Part shown: one piece after another, positions 35,686-44,539 of the stretch
Layout: the number at the start of each line of letters is the position of its first letter
Position numbering within the stretch: position 1 is the first letter of the stretch
NCBI GenBank assembly: GCA_017644105.1
Contig: JAEPMD010000018.1
Location: 1 to 64,000, forward strand
Direction: 5' to 3'
Length of the DNA: 64,000 nucleotides
Origin: Rhizobiaceae bacterium
GTDB taxonomy: Bacteria; Pseudomonadota; Alphaproteobacteria; Rhizobiales; Rhizobiaceae
Position numbers and translations under genes: made by a program
The notes under the pieces: model-generated
Databases searched by the model: none
Told to the model about the DNA's origin: nothing
The model's input: only the letters and a program-made list of their open reading frames with translations

Positions 35686-37221
35686 ATGAACGACGCGGCA
35701 CCTAGCATCACATCGATTGCCTCGAACCAAAATGCAGAACCAACTTATCGCGAAGCGCCAAACAACCTGGAAGCTGAGCAGGCCCTTTTGGGTGCGATCT
35801 TGGTCAATAATGATGCATTTTATCGCGTATCTGACTTCTTAAAAGCTGAACACTTCAACGAACCGCTACACCGAAACATCTTCGAAGTCGCTGGTGACAT
35901 CATTCGTATGGGTAAGACCGCCAATCCTGTGACGATCAAAACATTTTTGCGCGCTGATGAGAAAATCGGTGACTTAACGGTCGCGCAATATCTCGCACGC
36001 CTTGCCGCGGAAGCTGTGACAATCATCAATGCGGAAGACTATGGCCGTGCGATTTATGATCTGGCGCTCAGACGCTCGCTGATCACCATCGGTGAAGATA
36101 TGGTCAATATCGCCTATGATGCACCGGTTGATATGCCGCCCCAAGGTCAGATCGAAGATACAGAGCGTCGCCTGTTTGAACTGGCTGAAACTGGCCGTTA
36201 TGACGGTGGCTTTCAATCCTTTAATGATGCCGTTGCCATTGCAATTGATTTGGCGGGTGAAGCCTATCAGCGTGATGGGAACCTATCAGGTATTTCAACT
36301 GGCATTCATTCGCTTGATGGCCGCATGGGTGGCTTGCAGCGTTCGGATTTGATCATTCTGGCGGGTCGTCCAGGCATGGGTAAAACTTCTCTTGCAACCA
36401 ACATTGCTTTTAACATTGCCAATGCTTTTGAGCCTGAAGTGCAAGCCGATGGCTCAACAACCGCTAAAAATGGTGGCATTGTCGGTTTTTACTCACTGGA
36501 GATGTCCAGCGAACAGCTCGCCACACGTATCATTTCTGAGCAAACCGAAGTCTCATCTTCCAAGATTCGACGTGGTGAAATCACAGAAGCGGATTTTGAA
36601 AAGCTCGTCGCCTGTTCGCAGATGATGCAAAAAACACCCTTATATATTGACCAGACCGGTGGTATCTCCATCGCTCAATTGGCAGCGCGCGCGCGTCGTC
36701 TCAAACGCCAACGCGGACTTGATGTATTGGTCGTTGACTATGTTCAGCTGATGACGGGTTCAAGCAAAAACAGTTCAAACCGTGTGCAAGAGATCACAGA
36801 GATCACCACTGGTCTTAAAGCTCTTGGCAAAGAATTGAACGTTCCTATTATCGCCCTCTCCCAGCTTTCCCGTCAGGTGGAAAGCCGCGATGATAAACGC
36901 CCACAGCTATCCGACTTGCGTGAATCAGGTTCCATTGAGCAGGACGCGGACGTGGTCTTGTTTGTGTTCCGTGAAGAATATTATGTCCAAAACATGGAAC
37001 CACGCCGGACACCTGAAGAGGAACGCGCAGATATTCGCAATGAGGAATATCTCGCATGGGAAGAAAAGATGTCCAAGGTGAAAGGTACCGCCGATGTGAT
37101 CATCGCCAAGCAACGTCACGGCCCAACGGGCACCGTTAAGCTCGCTTTCCAATCTCAATTTACACGCTTCTCAGATTTAGCTGACAGCTCTTACGATCAG
37201 TTTATCCAAAGTGAAGAATAA
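35686..37221 (+). CDS. dnaB: Replicative DNA helicase
   Basis: DnaB is the hexameric 5'-3' helicase that opens DNA at the replication fork. The N-terminal domain begins NNLEAEQALLGAILVNNDAF; the C-terminal RecA-like domain has Walker A GRPGMGKTSLATNIA, SLEMSSEQLATRI, LVVDYVQLM, LSQLSRQVESR and DLRESGSIEQDADVV. The length is 511 residues from ATG at 35686. The frame extends upstream to a TTG at 35599, but that region is not conserved-looking and overlaps the promoter area. The start of alr lies inside its last codons. Confidence 0.96.
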   Translation: MNDAAPSITSIASNQNAEPTYREAPNNLEAEQALLGAILVNNDAFYRVSDFLKAEHFNEPLHRNIFEVAGDIIRMGKTANPVTIKTFLRADEKIGDLTVAQYLARLAAEAVTIINAEDYGRAIYDLALRRSLITIGEDMVNIAYDAPVDMPPQGQIEDTERRLFELAETGRYDGGFQSFNDAVAIAIDLAGEAYQRDGNLSGISTGIHSLDGRMGGLQRSDLIILAGRPGMGKTSLATNIAFNIANAFEPEVQADGSTTAKNGGIVGFYSLEMSSEQLATRIISEQTEVSSSKIRRGEITEADFEKLVACSQMMQKTPLYIDQTGGISIAQLAARARRLKRQRGLDVLVVDYVQLMTGSSKNSSNRVQEITEITTGLKALGKELNVPIIALSQLSRQVESRDDKRPQLSDLRESGSIEQDADVVLFVFREEYYVQNMEPRRTPEEERADIRNEEYLAWEEKMSKVKGTADVIIAKQRHGPTGTVKLAFQSQFTRFSDLADSSYDQFIQSEE

Positions 37222-38311
37222 TTCCGGCCAAACGCTCCGACGTCATATTGATCGGTCGGCGATCGCTGAGAATTATCAAATTCTCAAGAAAGCGTCTGGC
37301 GCAGCGACATGTGGCGCGGCGGTTAAAGCCAATGGCTATGGATGCGGTGTCGAAACGGTTTCTAATATTCTCGCGCGCGAAGGTTGCCAGCAGTTTTTCG
37401 TGGCGGATGCAATTGAAGCTGCGAAACTACGCACAATTCAAAAAGATGCAGAGATCTTCATCCTCAATGGTGTGTTTGAGGACACTATACCGCTTATCAC
37501 TGAGCATATTCTTATCCCGGTGCTCAACTCATTAAGCCAGATTAAACTCTGGCAGCAATCCGGCGTCACGCAGGATTTCGCCGTTCATATAGATACAGGT
37601 ATGAATAGATTGGGCCTGCGCGTGAACGAGGCTTACAATTGTTTGGACGATCTAAAATCAGTGCCAAAACTGATCATGAGTCACTTTGCCAACGCAGATG
37701 ACCCAGAAGATCCGAAAAACACGCAACAACTGGAAGCCTTTACCGCCCTTTCTCAGAAATATTCAGGCGTGACAGCCAGTATGGCAAATTCCGCGGCGAC
37801 ATTATCTAATCACGCAGCGCATTTTCAACTTACCCGACCAGGCATTGCGATTTATGGCGGCAACCCATTTTCGCACCTGCCAAACCCCATGAAGCCAGTG
37901 GTGAAAGCAGAAGCAAAAATTATTGATCTGCGTGAAGTACTACCCAATGAAACAGTGAGCTATGGCGGCACATTTAAAGCCAAAGAAACCATGCGTGTTG
38001 CCGTCTGCGGCGTTGGTTATGCAGATGGCTATCCACGCAATGTCTCAGGCCAAGGTGTTCAGTTGCGTGAATATGTACCCAACGGCGCCAAGGGTTTTAT
38101 CGCCGGAGAAATGATCAACTGCATCGGCCGAGTGACTATGGATCTAACCATGTTTGATGTCTCGCATCTGCCAAGAAATGCCGTAGAAATCGGCGACTGG
38201 GTCGAACTGTTTGGCGATCAAATTACCCTTGATGACTTTGCCGAACAATCCGGCACTGTCAGCTATGAGATATTAACGGGCATTGGCCGCAGATACGGTC
38301 CATCCATCTGA
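37211..38311 (+). CDS. alr: Alanine racemase
   Basis: Alr interconverts L- and D-alanine, providing D-Ala for peptidoglycan. The 366-residue fold-type III PLP enzyme has AAVKANGYGCGVE with the Schiff-base Lys and CGVGYADGYPR with the C-terminal region catalytic Tyr nearby (VSYGGTFKAKETMRVAVCG). Other marks are DTGMNRLGLR and NSAATLSN. The GTG start at 37211 overlaps the dnaB coding end by 11 bases in another frame, so translation is probably coupled. Confidence 0.93.
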   Translation: MKNNSGQTLRRHIDRSAIAENYQILKKASGAATCGAAVKANGYGCGVETVSNILAREGCQQFFVADAIEAAKLRTIQKDAEIFILNGVFEDTIPLITEHILIPVLNSLSQIKLWQQSGVTQDFAVHIDTGMNRLGLRVNEAYNCLDDLKSVPKLIMSHFANADDPEDPKNTQQLEAFTALSQKYSGVTASMANSAATLSNHAAHFQLTRPGIAIYGGNPFSHLPNPMKPVVKAEAKIIDLREVLPNETVSYGGTFKAKETMRVAVCGVGYADGYPRNVSGQGVQLREYVPNGAKGFIAGEMINCIGRVTMDLTMFDVSHLPRNAVEIGDWVELFGDQITLDDFAEQSGTVSYEILTGIGRRYGPSI

Positions 38312-38383
38312 TTTCAAATAACAACTTGCCTAATTTTCATGTCTATAGTAAATGAGAACAAAACATGAATATACATGGGGATT

Positions 38384-39799
38384 ATGTTGGCTAAATCACG
38401 CACTCAATTTGTTTGTCAGAACTGCGGAACTGTTCACGCCAGATGGGCGGGGAAATGTGATGGATGTGGCGAATGGAACACCATTGTTGAAGATGATCCA
38501 AAAGGCGGCATTGGCGGCGGCCCTGGTAAAACACCGAAAAAGGGGCGTGCTGTCGCACTCACAACGCTTTCCGGCGAGATTGAAGATGCGCCGCGCATTC
38601 AAACAAACATATCTGAATTAGATCGCGTGACAGGCGGAGGTTTTGTCCGCGGATCTGCCATCTTGGTCGGCGGCGATCCCGGTATTGGCAAGTCGACAAT
38701 CTTGATGCAAGCAGCCGCGGCGCTCGCACGCCAAGGCAACAAGGTGATTTACGTCTCGGGTGAGGAAGCAGTAGCACAAGTTAGATTACGCGCTCAACGT
38801 CTTGGTGCATCCGACAGCGATGTCATGCTCGCAGCTGAAACAAATGTTGAAGATATTTTGGCGACGCTCGCAGATGGCGAAAAACCAGACTTCGTTATTA
38901 TTGATTCGATCCAGACCCTTTGGAGCGATTTGGCCGAAGCTGCACCGGGAACAGTCACCCAAGTGCGAACGGCAGTGCATGCCATGATCCGTTTTGCCAA
39001 GCAAACAGGAACGGCGATGGTGCTCGTTGGCCATGTCACTAAGGATGGACAAATTGCCGGTCCCCGTGTGGTTGAACATATGGTGGATGCGGTTTTATAT
39101 TTTGAAGGCGATCGCGGCCATCATTATCGCATCATGCGCACAGTTAAAAACCGTTTTGGCCCAACCGATGAAATTGGCGTCTTTGAAATGTCGGACAAAG
39201 GTTTGCGTGAAGTTGCAAATCCGTCCGAGCTTTTCCTTGGTGAGCGCAACACAGCAGCGCCAGGAAATGCCGTCTTTGCTGGAATTGAAGGTACCCGACC
39301 CGTCTTGGTCGAAGTTCAAGCGCTTGTCGCGCCCTCCTCGCTTGGCACGCCACGCCGCGCCATTGTCGGTTGGGATTCGGCGCGTTTATCGATGATCCTG
39401 GCGGTGCTGGAAGCCCATTGCGGTGTGCGCCTTGGTAATCACGATGTTTATCTTAACATAGCAGGTGGCTATCGCGTCAGCGAACCGGCCGCTGATATGG
39501 CAGTTGCCGCAGCACTTGTGTCCTCCTTAGCTGGCTCACCCCTGCCTTCAGATTGCGTATATTTCGGCGAAATCAGTTTGTCCGGTTCCATCAGACCGGT
39601 TGCGCAAACCGGATTACGCCTTAAAGAAGCACAGAAGCTTGGCTTTGAAAGTGCAGTCCTCCCCAACGGCTCGGTCGACGTTCCCAAAAATGGCGGATAT
39701 TGGCAACAAATCGATTCTTTAACCGAAATGGTTGCAAAAATTGCCAGCGGATCAGCTTCCAATAACCAAGATATTGAAAATAACGGGGACGTGGGCTAA
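38384..39799 (+). CDS. radA: DNA repair protein RadA
   Basis: RadA is a RecA-like branch-migration ATPase in recombinational repair. It begins with a four-cysteine zinc finger (FVCQNCGTVHARWAGKCDGC). Walker A is GGDPGIGKSTILM, the RadA-specific KNRFG is in TVKNRFGPTDEIGVFEM, and the C-terminal Lon-like domain contains YLNIAGGYRVSEPAADMAVA. ATG at 38384 gives the family start LAKSRTQFVCQNCG with GGGG four bases upstream; ATG at 38375 adds three residues. It is 471 residues long and follows alr by 72 bases. Confidence 0.95.
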   Translation: MLAKSRTQFVCQNCGTVHARWAGKCDGCGEWNTIVEDDPKGGIGGGPGKTPKKGRAVALTTLSGEIEDAPRIQTNISELDRVTGGGFVRGSAILVGGDPGIGKSTILMQAAAALARQGNKVIYVSGEEAVAQVRLRAQRLGASDSDVMLAAETNVEDILATLADGEKPDFVIIDSIQTLWSDLAEAAPGTVTQVRTAVHAMIRFAKQTGTAMVLVGHVTKDGQIAGPRVVEHMVDAVLYFEGDRGHHYRIMRTVKNRFGPTDEIGVFEMSDKGLREVANPSELFLGERNTAAPGNAVFAGIEGTRPVLVEVQALVAPSSLGTPRRAIVGWDSARLSMILAVLEAHCGVRLGNHDVYLNIAGGYRVSEPAADMAVAAALVSSLAGSPLPSDCVYFGEISLSGSIRPVAQTGLRLKEAQKLGFESAVLPNGSVDVPKNGGYWQQIDSLTEMVAKIASGSASNNQDIENNGDVG

Positions 39800-39867
39800 A
39801 CCATTATTGCTCTTGGCGCAGCAACATGCTAGCGGTGCGCAAAAATGCATTCCGGAGTTTAACGCGT

Positions 39868-40407
39868 ATGCCTATTTATCTACTTGATGGAATTGTCATC
39901 GGAATAACACTCGTATCAGCTATGCTGGCCATGGTACGAGGTTTCTCAAGAGAAGTCCTAGCGGTTGGCTCTTGGGTCGCTGCTGCAGCTGCAGCTTTTT
40001 TCCTATATCCATTGCTTGAACCATTTGCGTCTCAATATACATCATCAAAGGCATTAGCTGCCATTGGATCCGCTGCGGCGATCTTCTTGGTCACTCTTAT
40101 TATTGTCTCTTACATTACAATGCGTATTGCTGACTTTATTATCGATAGCCGCATTGGTGTGTTGGACCGTACGCTTGGCTTTGTATTTGGCGCAGCACGT
40201 GGCATATTAATCATGGTGGTTGCCAATGTCTTCTTGAATTGGCTCATGCCTGCCGACAAACAACCTGATTGGGTTGCACAGGCTAAATCCAAACCTATGT
40301 TAGACTCACTGGGCACAAGCTTAGTGAACGCACTACCTGAAAACGCTGATACGTCGATCATCGACAGCATACGCGGCAAGACAGAAACTGGCGACACAGA
40401 CGCCTAG
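39868..40407 (+). CDS. cvpA: CvpA family membrane protein
   Basis: CvpA is a small inner-membrane protein associated in E. coli with colicin V production and envelope homeostasis. The 179-residue protein has four hydrophobic segments within about the first 125 residues and the motif MLAMVRGFSREVLAVGSWVA. LDRTLGFVFGAARGILI is the second conserved stretch. ATG at 39868 (CGGAG upstream) was preferred to the longer frame. It precedes purF, the classic cvpA-purF pairing. Confidence 0.9.
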   Translation: MPIYLLDGIVIGITLVSAMLAMVRGFSREVLAVGSWVAAAAAAFFLYPLLEPFASQYTSSKALAAIGSAAAIFLVTLIIVSYITMRIADFIIDSRIGVLDRTLGFVFGAARGILIMVVANVFLNWLMPADKQPDWVAQAKSKPMLDSLGTSLVNALPENADTSIIDSIRGKTETGDTDA

Positions 40408-40437
40408 CGATAAAAATTAAAAAATTGGATTAAATAA

Positions 40438-41928
40438 ATGACGCCAACCGATTTTTCGAAAACAGAATGTTCCCTCGATGAATCGGAGGATGATACGCTG
40501 CATGAAGAATGCGGTATATTTGGTATCCTCGATCACCCAGATGCAACCACACTGACAGCGCTTGGCCTGCACGCGCTCCAGCATCGTGGCCAAGAAGCAA
40601 CAGGTATTGTTACTTTTGACGGAGAGAAATTTCACTCTGAAAAACGACTTGGTCTGGTGGGTGATCACTATACGGATCCTCGTGTGCTTAGCCGCCTACC
40701 CGGAAATATTGCCGTTGGCCATGTACGTTATTCCACAACGGGTGGCGAAGGTCTTCGTAATGTTCAGCCGCTCTTTGCGGAATTGCAGCAAGGCGGTATC
40801 GCCATTGCCCATAACGGCAATTTCACCAATGGCCTCACATTGCGCGACCAGCTTATTTCAAGCGGTGCGATCTGCCAATCAACTTCTGATTCTGAAGTTG
40901 TCCTGCATTTGATTGCCCGTTCCTGGCATAAGTCATCCGCTGATCGTTTTGCGGACGCGATATCCCATATCGAAGGTGGCTATGCGATGCTCGCCATCAC
41001 GCGCACAAAACTGATCGCAGCGCGCGATCCAAACGGCATTCGTCCCTTGGTCATGGGTGAACTCGATGGCAAACCAATTTTCTGTTCAGAAACCTGTGCA
41101 CTTGATATCATTGGCGCAAAATTTGTGCGCGACGTTGAAAATGGTGAGTTGATCATTTGCGAACTTCAATCAGATGGTTCCATCTCTATTGAAAGCCGCA
41201 AAGCAGCGACCAAAACGCCAGAGCGCCTATGTCTGTTTGAATATGTCTATTTTGCCCGCCCAGATTCCATTGTTGGCGGTCGCAGTGTTTATCAAACGCG
41301 CAAGAATGCCGGTGTGAACCTTGCACGCGAAGCGCCGGTTGATGCTGATGTTGTTGTGCCAGTTCCCGATGGCGGCACGCCTGCCGCGATTGGTTATGCG
41401 CAGGAAAGCGGTATCCCGTTTGAACTTGGGATCATTCGCAATCATTATGTGGGCCGCACCTTTATTGAACCAACGCAACAAATCCGTGCGCTGGGTGTGA
41501 AGCTGAAACATTCCGCCAACCGCGGCATCATCGCAGGTAAGCGCGTCGTGCTCATCGATGATTCTATTGTTCGCGGGACGACTTCGATCAAAATTGTTGA
41601 GATGATGCGCGAAGCCGGTGCCAAAGAAGTGCATATTCGCGTTGCAAGCCCTGAGATTTATTATCCAGACTTTTATGGCATTGATACGCCTGACCGCGAC
41701 AGATTGCTTGCCAACCAGCATGATACGCTTGAAGATATGTGCAAACATATTGGCGCAGATTCGCTGAACTTTATCAGTCTTGATGGTTTGTATGACGCCG
41801 TGGGTGGGATCAAACGCGATCCGAAAAATCCTCAATTCACCGATCATTATTTCACTGGTGATTATCCAACCCGATTGTTGGACCAGGAAAATGTCCATCA
41901 GCTTCAGCGTGCAGAAATGTTAGCATAG
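40438..41928 (+). CDS. purF: Amidophosphoribosyltransferase
   Basis: PurF makes 5-phosphoribosylamine from PRPP and glutamine, committing flux to purines. After a propeptide of about 25 residues the mature enzyme would start at Cys in EECGIFGILDH, the Ntn glutaminase nucleophile. GHVRYSTTGG and IAHNGNFTNG are glutaminase-domain motifs, and VVLIDDSIVRGTTSIKIVEM is the PRPP site. The 496-residue length is normal. It is 30 bases after cvpA and 10 bases before an SDR gene. Confidence 0.96.
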   Translation: MTPTDFSKTECSLDESEDDTLHEECGIFGILDHPDATTLTALGLHALQHRGQEATGIVTFDGEKFHSEKRLGLVGDHYTDPRVLSRLPGNIAVGHVRYSTTGGEGLRNVQPLFAELQQGGIAIAHNGNFTNGLTLRDQLISSGAICQSTSDSEVVLHLIARSWHKSSADRFADAISHIEGGYAMLAITRTKLIAARDPNGIRPLVMGELDGKPIFCSETCALDIIGAKFVRDVENGELIICELQSDGSISIESRKAATKTPERLCLFEYVYFARPDSIVGGRSVYQTRKNAGVNLAREAPVDADVVVPVPDGGTPAAIGYAQESGIPFELGIIRNHYVGRTFIEPTQQIRALGVKLKHSANRGIIAGKRVVLIDDSIVRGTTSIKIVEMMREAGAKEVHIRVASPEIYYPDFYGIDTPDRDRLLANQHDTLEDMCKHIGADSLNFISLDGLYDAVGGIKRDPKNPQFTDHYFTGDYPTRLLDQENVHQLQRAEMLA

Positions 41929-41938
41929 GTCATCTTTT

Positions 41939-42679
41939 ATGAACGTAAATCTTGAAGGTAAAATCGCGCTTGTGACAGGCGCGTCACGCGGCATTGGTTA
42001 TGCAACTGCGCTCGAACTGGCAAAAGCAGGTGCCCATGTGATTGCAACAGCACGCACTGTAGGCGGCCTTGAAGAATTGGATGATGAAATTCAAGCTGCT
42101 GGCGGAACTGCGACTTTGGTTCCGCTTGATCTGAACCAAATGGATGAGATCGACAAGCTAGGCGCTGCCATTCACGAACGCTGGGGCAAGCTGGATATTG
42201 TTGTCGCCAATGCTGGTATTTTGGGCGACATCACACCTCTGAGCCATGGTGACGCGAAGAAATTCGAAAATGTGATGAATATCAATGTAACAGCCACCTG
42301 GCGTCTCATGCGGTCAACTGAACGTCTGCTTCGTCAATCAGATGCTGGTCGTGCCATCATCTTGTCATCTGGTGCACCACATTCCTGCCGTCCATTCTGG
42401 GGCCCCTATGCCGCATCAAAAGCAGCCGTTGAAAGCCTATCACGTGTATGGGCAGCAGAACTTGAAGATACAAAGATCTGCGTGACTTGCGTAAATCCCG
42501 GTGCGACACGTACCCGCATGCGTGCGCAAGCTATGCCAGGAGAGAAGCCTGAGACTTTACCCACAGCTCAAAGCGTGGCTGAAAAGATTGTTCCGCTTTG
42601 CTCAGCTGATATGAAAGAAACAGGCAAGCTCTTTGATGTGCGCCAGGATAAGTTCCTGACATTTCAGAAACCTGCATAA
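41939..42679 (+). CDS. Short-chain dehydrogenase/reductase
   Basis: This classical SDR of 246 residues has the cofactor motif VTGASRGIGYATALELA, VVANAGILGD, the catalytic Ser in IILSSGAPHS and Tyr/Lys in WGPYAASKAAVESL. It lies 10 bases after purF and is commonly found in this position in rhizobia; its substrate is unknown. Sequence of the C-terminal region (NPGATRTRMRAQAMPG) fits YciK-like SDRs. Confidence 0.9.
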   Translation: MNVNLEGKIALVTGASRGIGYATALELAKAGAHVIATARTVGGLEELDDEIQAAGGTATLVPLDLNQMDEIDKLGAAIHERWGKLDIVVANAGILGDITPLSHGDAKKFENVMNINVTATWRLMRSTERLLRQSDAGRAIILSSGAPHSCRPFWGPYAASKAAVESLSRVWAAELEDTKICVTCVNPGATRTRMRAQAMPGEKPETLPTAQSVAEKIVPLCSADMKETGKLFDVRQDKFLTFQKPA

Positions 42680-42759
42680 AATTTCATTTTTATAAATCCC
42701 TTTGCAAACTTCCTGCGTAACAGGTTGTAGAACAAGTATGTCGATTAAGCATATTCTTT

Positions 42760-42806
42760 TTCGATATATGTTTTTTCGATATTATTATTGCAAGACATAT
42801 ATCGAA
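42760..42806. promoter_or_regulatory. Inverted repeat upstream of the padR-RND operon (candidate operator)
   Basis: TTCGATATATG at 42760-42770 is the perfect complement of CATATATCGAA at 42796-42806. Partial copies are nearby: TTCGATAT at 42775-42782 and TGATATATG at 42808-42816. The set ends 34 bases before the padR start. PadR repressors commonly control their own operon through such sites. The specific binding is inferred. Confidence 0.6.
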
Positions 42807-42849
42807 ATGATATATGCCCAAGTTATATATCCACTGATCGGGGTTTTTA

Positions 42850-43398
42850 ATGAACATTAGAACACTATGTCTCGCTATTTTGAATTTTGGACAAGCGACA
42901 GGCTACGAAATTAAAAAGATGTCATCAGACACGCATTACGCCTATTTTGTCGATGCGAGCTTTGGTTCGATATATCCAGCATTAAGCAAACTGGAAGTTG
43001 AAGGGTGCTTAACGTCTCATGAAGAGCGCGAACCCGGAAAACCAGCACGAAAAGTATATTCAATCACTGACAAAGGCCGTCTTGAACTGGTCTCACACAT
43101 GTCAGATGCCCCGAAAAAAGATATATTTAAGTCCGAATTTTTGTTGATCGCTATGTGCGCCGAAATGCTTGAGCGTGAAACAGTTAGAAAAGCGATTGAT
43201 AATCGCATCCTACAATTAGAAGAAGAATTGAAATTTATTAAAGATTCCAGTGAAGAGACTGAGCACGAGGGCACAAAATGGATCGCCGGATATGGCTATG
43301 CCTGCCAGGAAAACAGTCTCAAATATTTGATCGAAAATAGAGAAAAATTAGAATCACTCGCGCAAGCGTCCTCCCAAGAGCTTGAGCCAGCAGAATAA
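42850..43398 (+). CDS. PadR-family transcriptional regulator
   Basis: This 182-residue regulator has an N-terminal winged helix (LAILNFGQATGYEIKKMS, then YAYFVDASFGSIYPALSKLE and the wing REPGKPARKVYSITDKGR) and a C-terminal helical dimerisation part of the Vir/PadR type. PadR proteins repress stress and efflux genes until a phenolic or drug ligand binds. It is 13 bases from the membrane fusion protein gene, so it most likely controls the RND pump. An operator-like repeat lies upstream. Confidence 0.92.
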   Translation: MNIRTLCLAILNFGQATGYEIKKMSSDTHYAYFVDASFGSIYPALSKLEVEGCLTSHEEREPGKPARKVYSITDKGRLELVSHMSDAPKKDIFKSEFLLIAMCAEMLERETVRKAIDNRILQLEEELKFIKDSSEETEHEGTKWIAGYGYACQENSLKYLIENREKLESLAQASSQELEPAE

Positions 43399-43411
43399 TA
43401 TGGAGTAAATC

Positions 43412-44539
43412 ATGGCCTTCGGTTTAAAAGGTTCTCATATCGTCGCAGTGTTAATCGCAGGCGGCGTCATCGGATGGATGTTGCAGGGCGACATCATTGT
43501 TGGTGGACAAGAAAACTCAGAAAACGCAACCCCTCCTCCTGCTGAGCGCGCAAGTGCTGCGACCGCATTGCAGCAGGTGCGTTTTGTGAGCATCAATCCG
43601 CAAGAACGCGAACAATCATTGTCTTTGCGCGGTCGAACAGAAGCGACAGCGGTGGTGCAAATTCGTTCCGAGACAAATGGCGTTGTTGAAAAGCGTTATG
43701 TCAGTAAGGGTGACACTGTGAAAGAAGGCGACCTTCTTTGCAGTCTAGAAGCTGGCGTACGCCAATCAGCAATTCAACAAGCATTGGCATCTTTGGAGCA
43801 ATCAGAAACCGACTTTCAGGCCAATGAAGAGCTGAAAAAGCAAGGTTATGCGACGAATTCCAGATTGCTTGCGCTTCAAACTGCCAGAGATGCAGCGAAA
43901 GCTCAACTCGAGCAAGCTGAACGTGAGATGGAAAAAACCAAAATCGTTGCGAAAGCCGCAGGCATTGTGCAAGACCCCGTCGCTGAAGTGGGTGACTTGC
44001 TGAACCCGGGCGATGTGTGTGCAACTGTGGTTCAAAACAACCCAATGAACTTCATAGGCCAGGTTTCTGAGGCCAAAGTCAGCGCAATCAATGTGGGCGA
44101 TGCCGCCATGGTGCGTCTTGTTTCTGGTCAAATTGTTGGTGGCAAAATTAAATTCATCTCACCAACGGCAGATTCACAAACACGTACGTTTAAAGTTGAA
44201 ATTGAAATGCCAAATGACAACGACGCGCTTCGCTCTGGCATTACAGCTGATGCAGCCATTGCGTTGCAATCTGACGAAGCTTACAGCGTTCAAGCTTCTT
44301 GGCTGACATTGAGCGATGAGGGCGACATTGGTGTACGCGTGATCAATGCCGACAACATCGTTGAATTTGCACCAGTGCGTATTTTGGCACAAACACCAGA
44401 AACCATGTGGGTCGCAGGACTTACGCCTGGCATGAAAGTGATCACGCTAGGTCAGGAATATGTGTCTGCAGGGCAAGAAGTCATCGCAGTTGAACAAACA
44501 GCACAAGCTCAGCCGAGCGATCTGGAGAAAAACTCATGA
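43412..44539 (+). CDS. RND efflux periplasmic adaptor (membrane fusion protein)
   Basis: This HlyD/AcrA-like adaptor (375 residues) links the inner-membrane pump to an outer-membrane channel. An N-terminal membrane anchor (about residues 7-23) is followed by the biotinyl-like barrel (VVQIRSETNGVVEKRYVSKG), a helical hairpin rich in Gln/Ala/Glu (about 107-170), a second barrel half (VAKAAGIVQDPVAEVGDLL) and a beta-barrel domain. No outer-membrane channel gene is in the operon, so TolC or similar from elsewhere is presumed. Its stop overlaps the pump start by 4 bases (ATGA). Confidence 0.9.
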   Translation: MAFGLKGSHIVAVLIAGGVIGWMLQGDIIVGGQENSENATPPPAERASAATALQQVRFVSINPQEREQSLSLRGRTEATAVVQIRSETNGVVEKRYVSKGDTVKEGDLLCSLEAGVRQSAIQQALASLEQSETDFQANEELKKQGYATNSRLLALQTARDAAKAQLEQAEREMEKTKIVAKAAGIVQDPVAEVGDLLNPGDVCATVVQNNPMNFIGQVSEAKVSAINVGDAAMVRLVSGQIVGGKIKFISPTADSQTRTFKVEIEMPNDNDALRSGITADAAIALQSDEAYSVQASWLTLSDEGDIGVRVINADNIVEFAPVRILAQTPETMWVAGLTPGMKVITLGQEYVSAGQEVIAVEQTAQAQPSDLEKNS

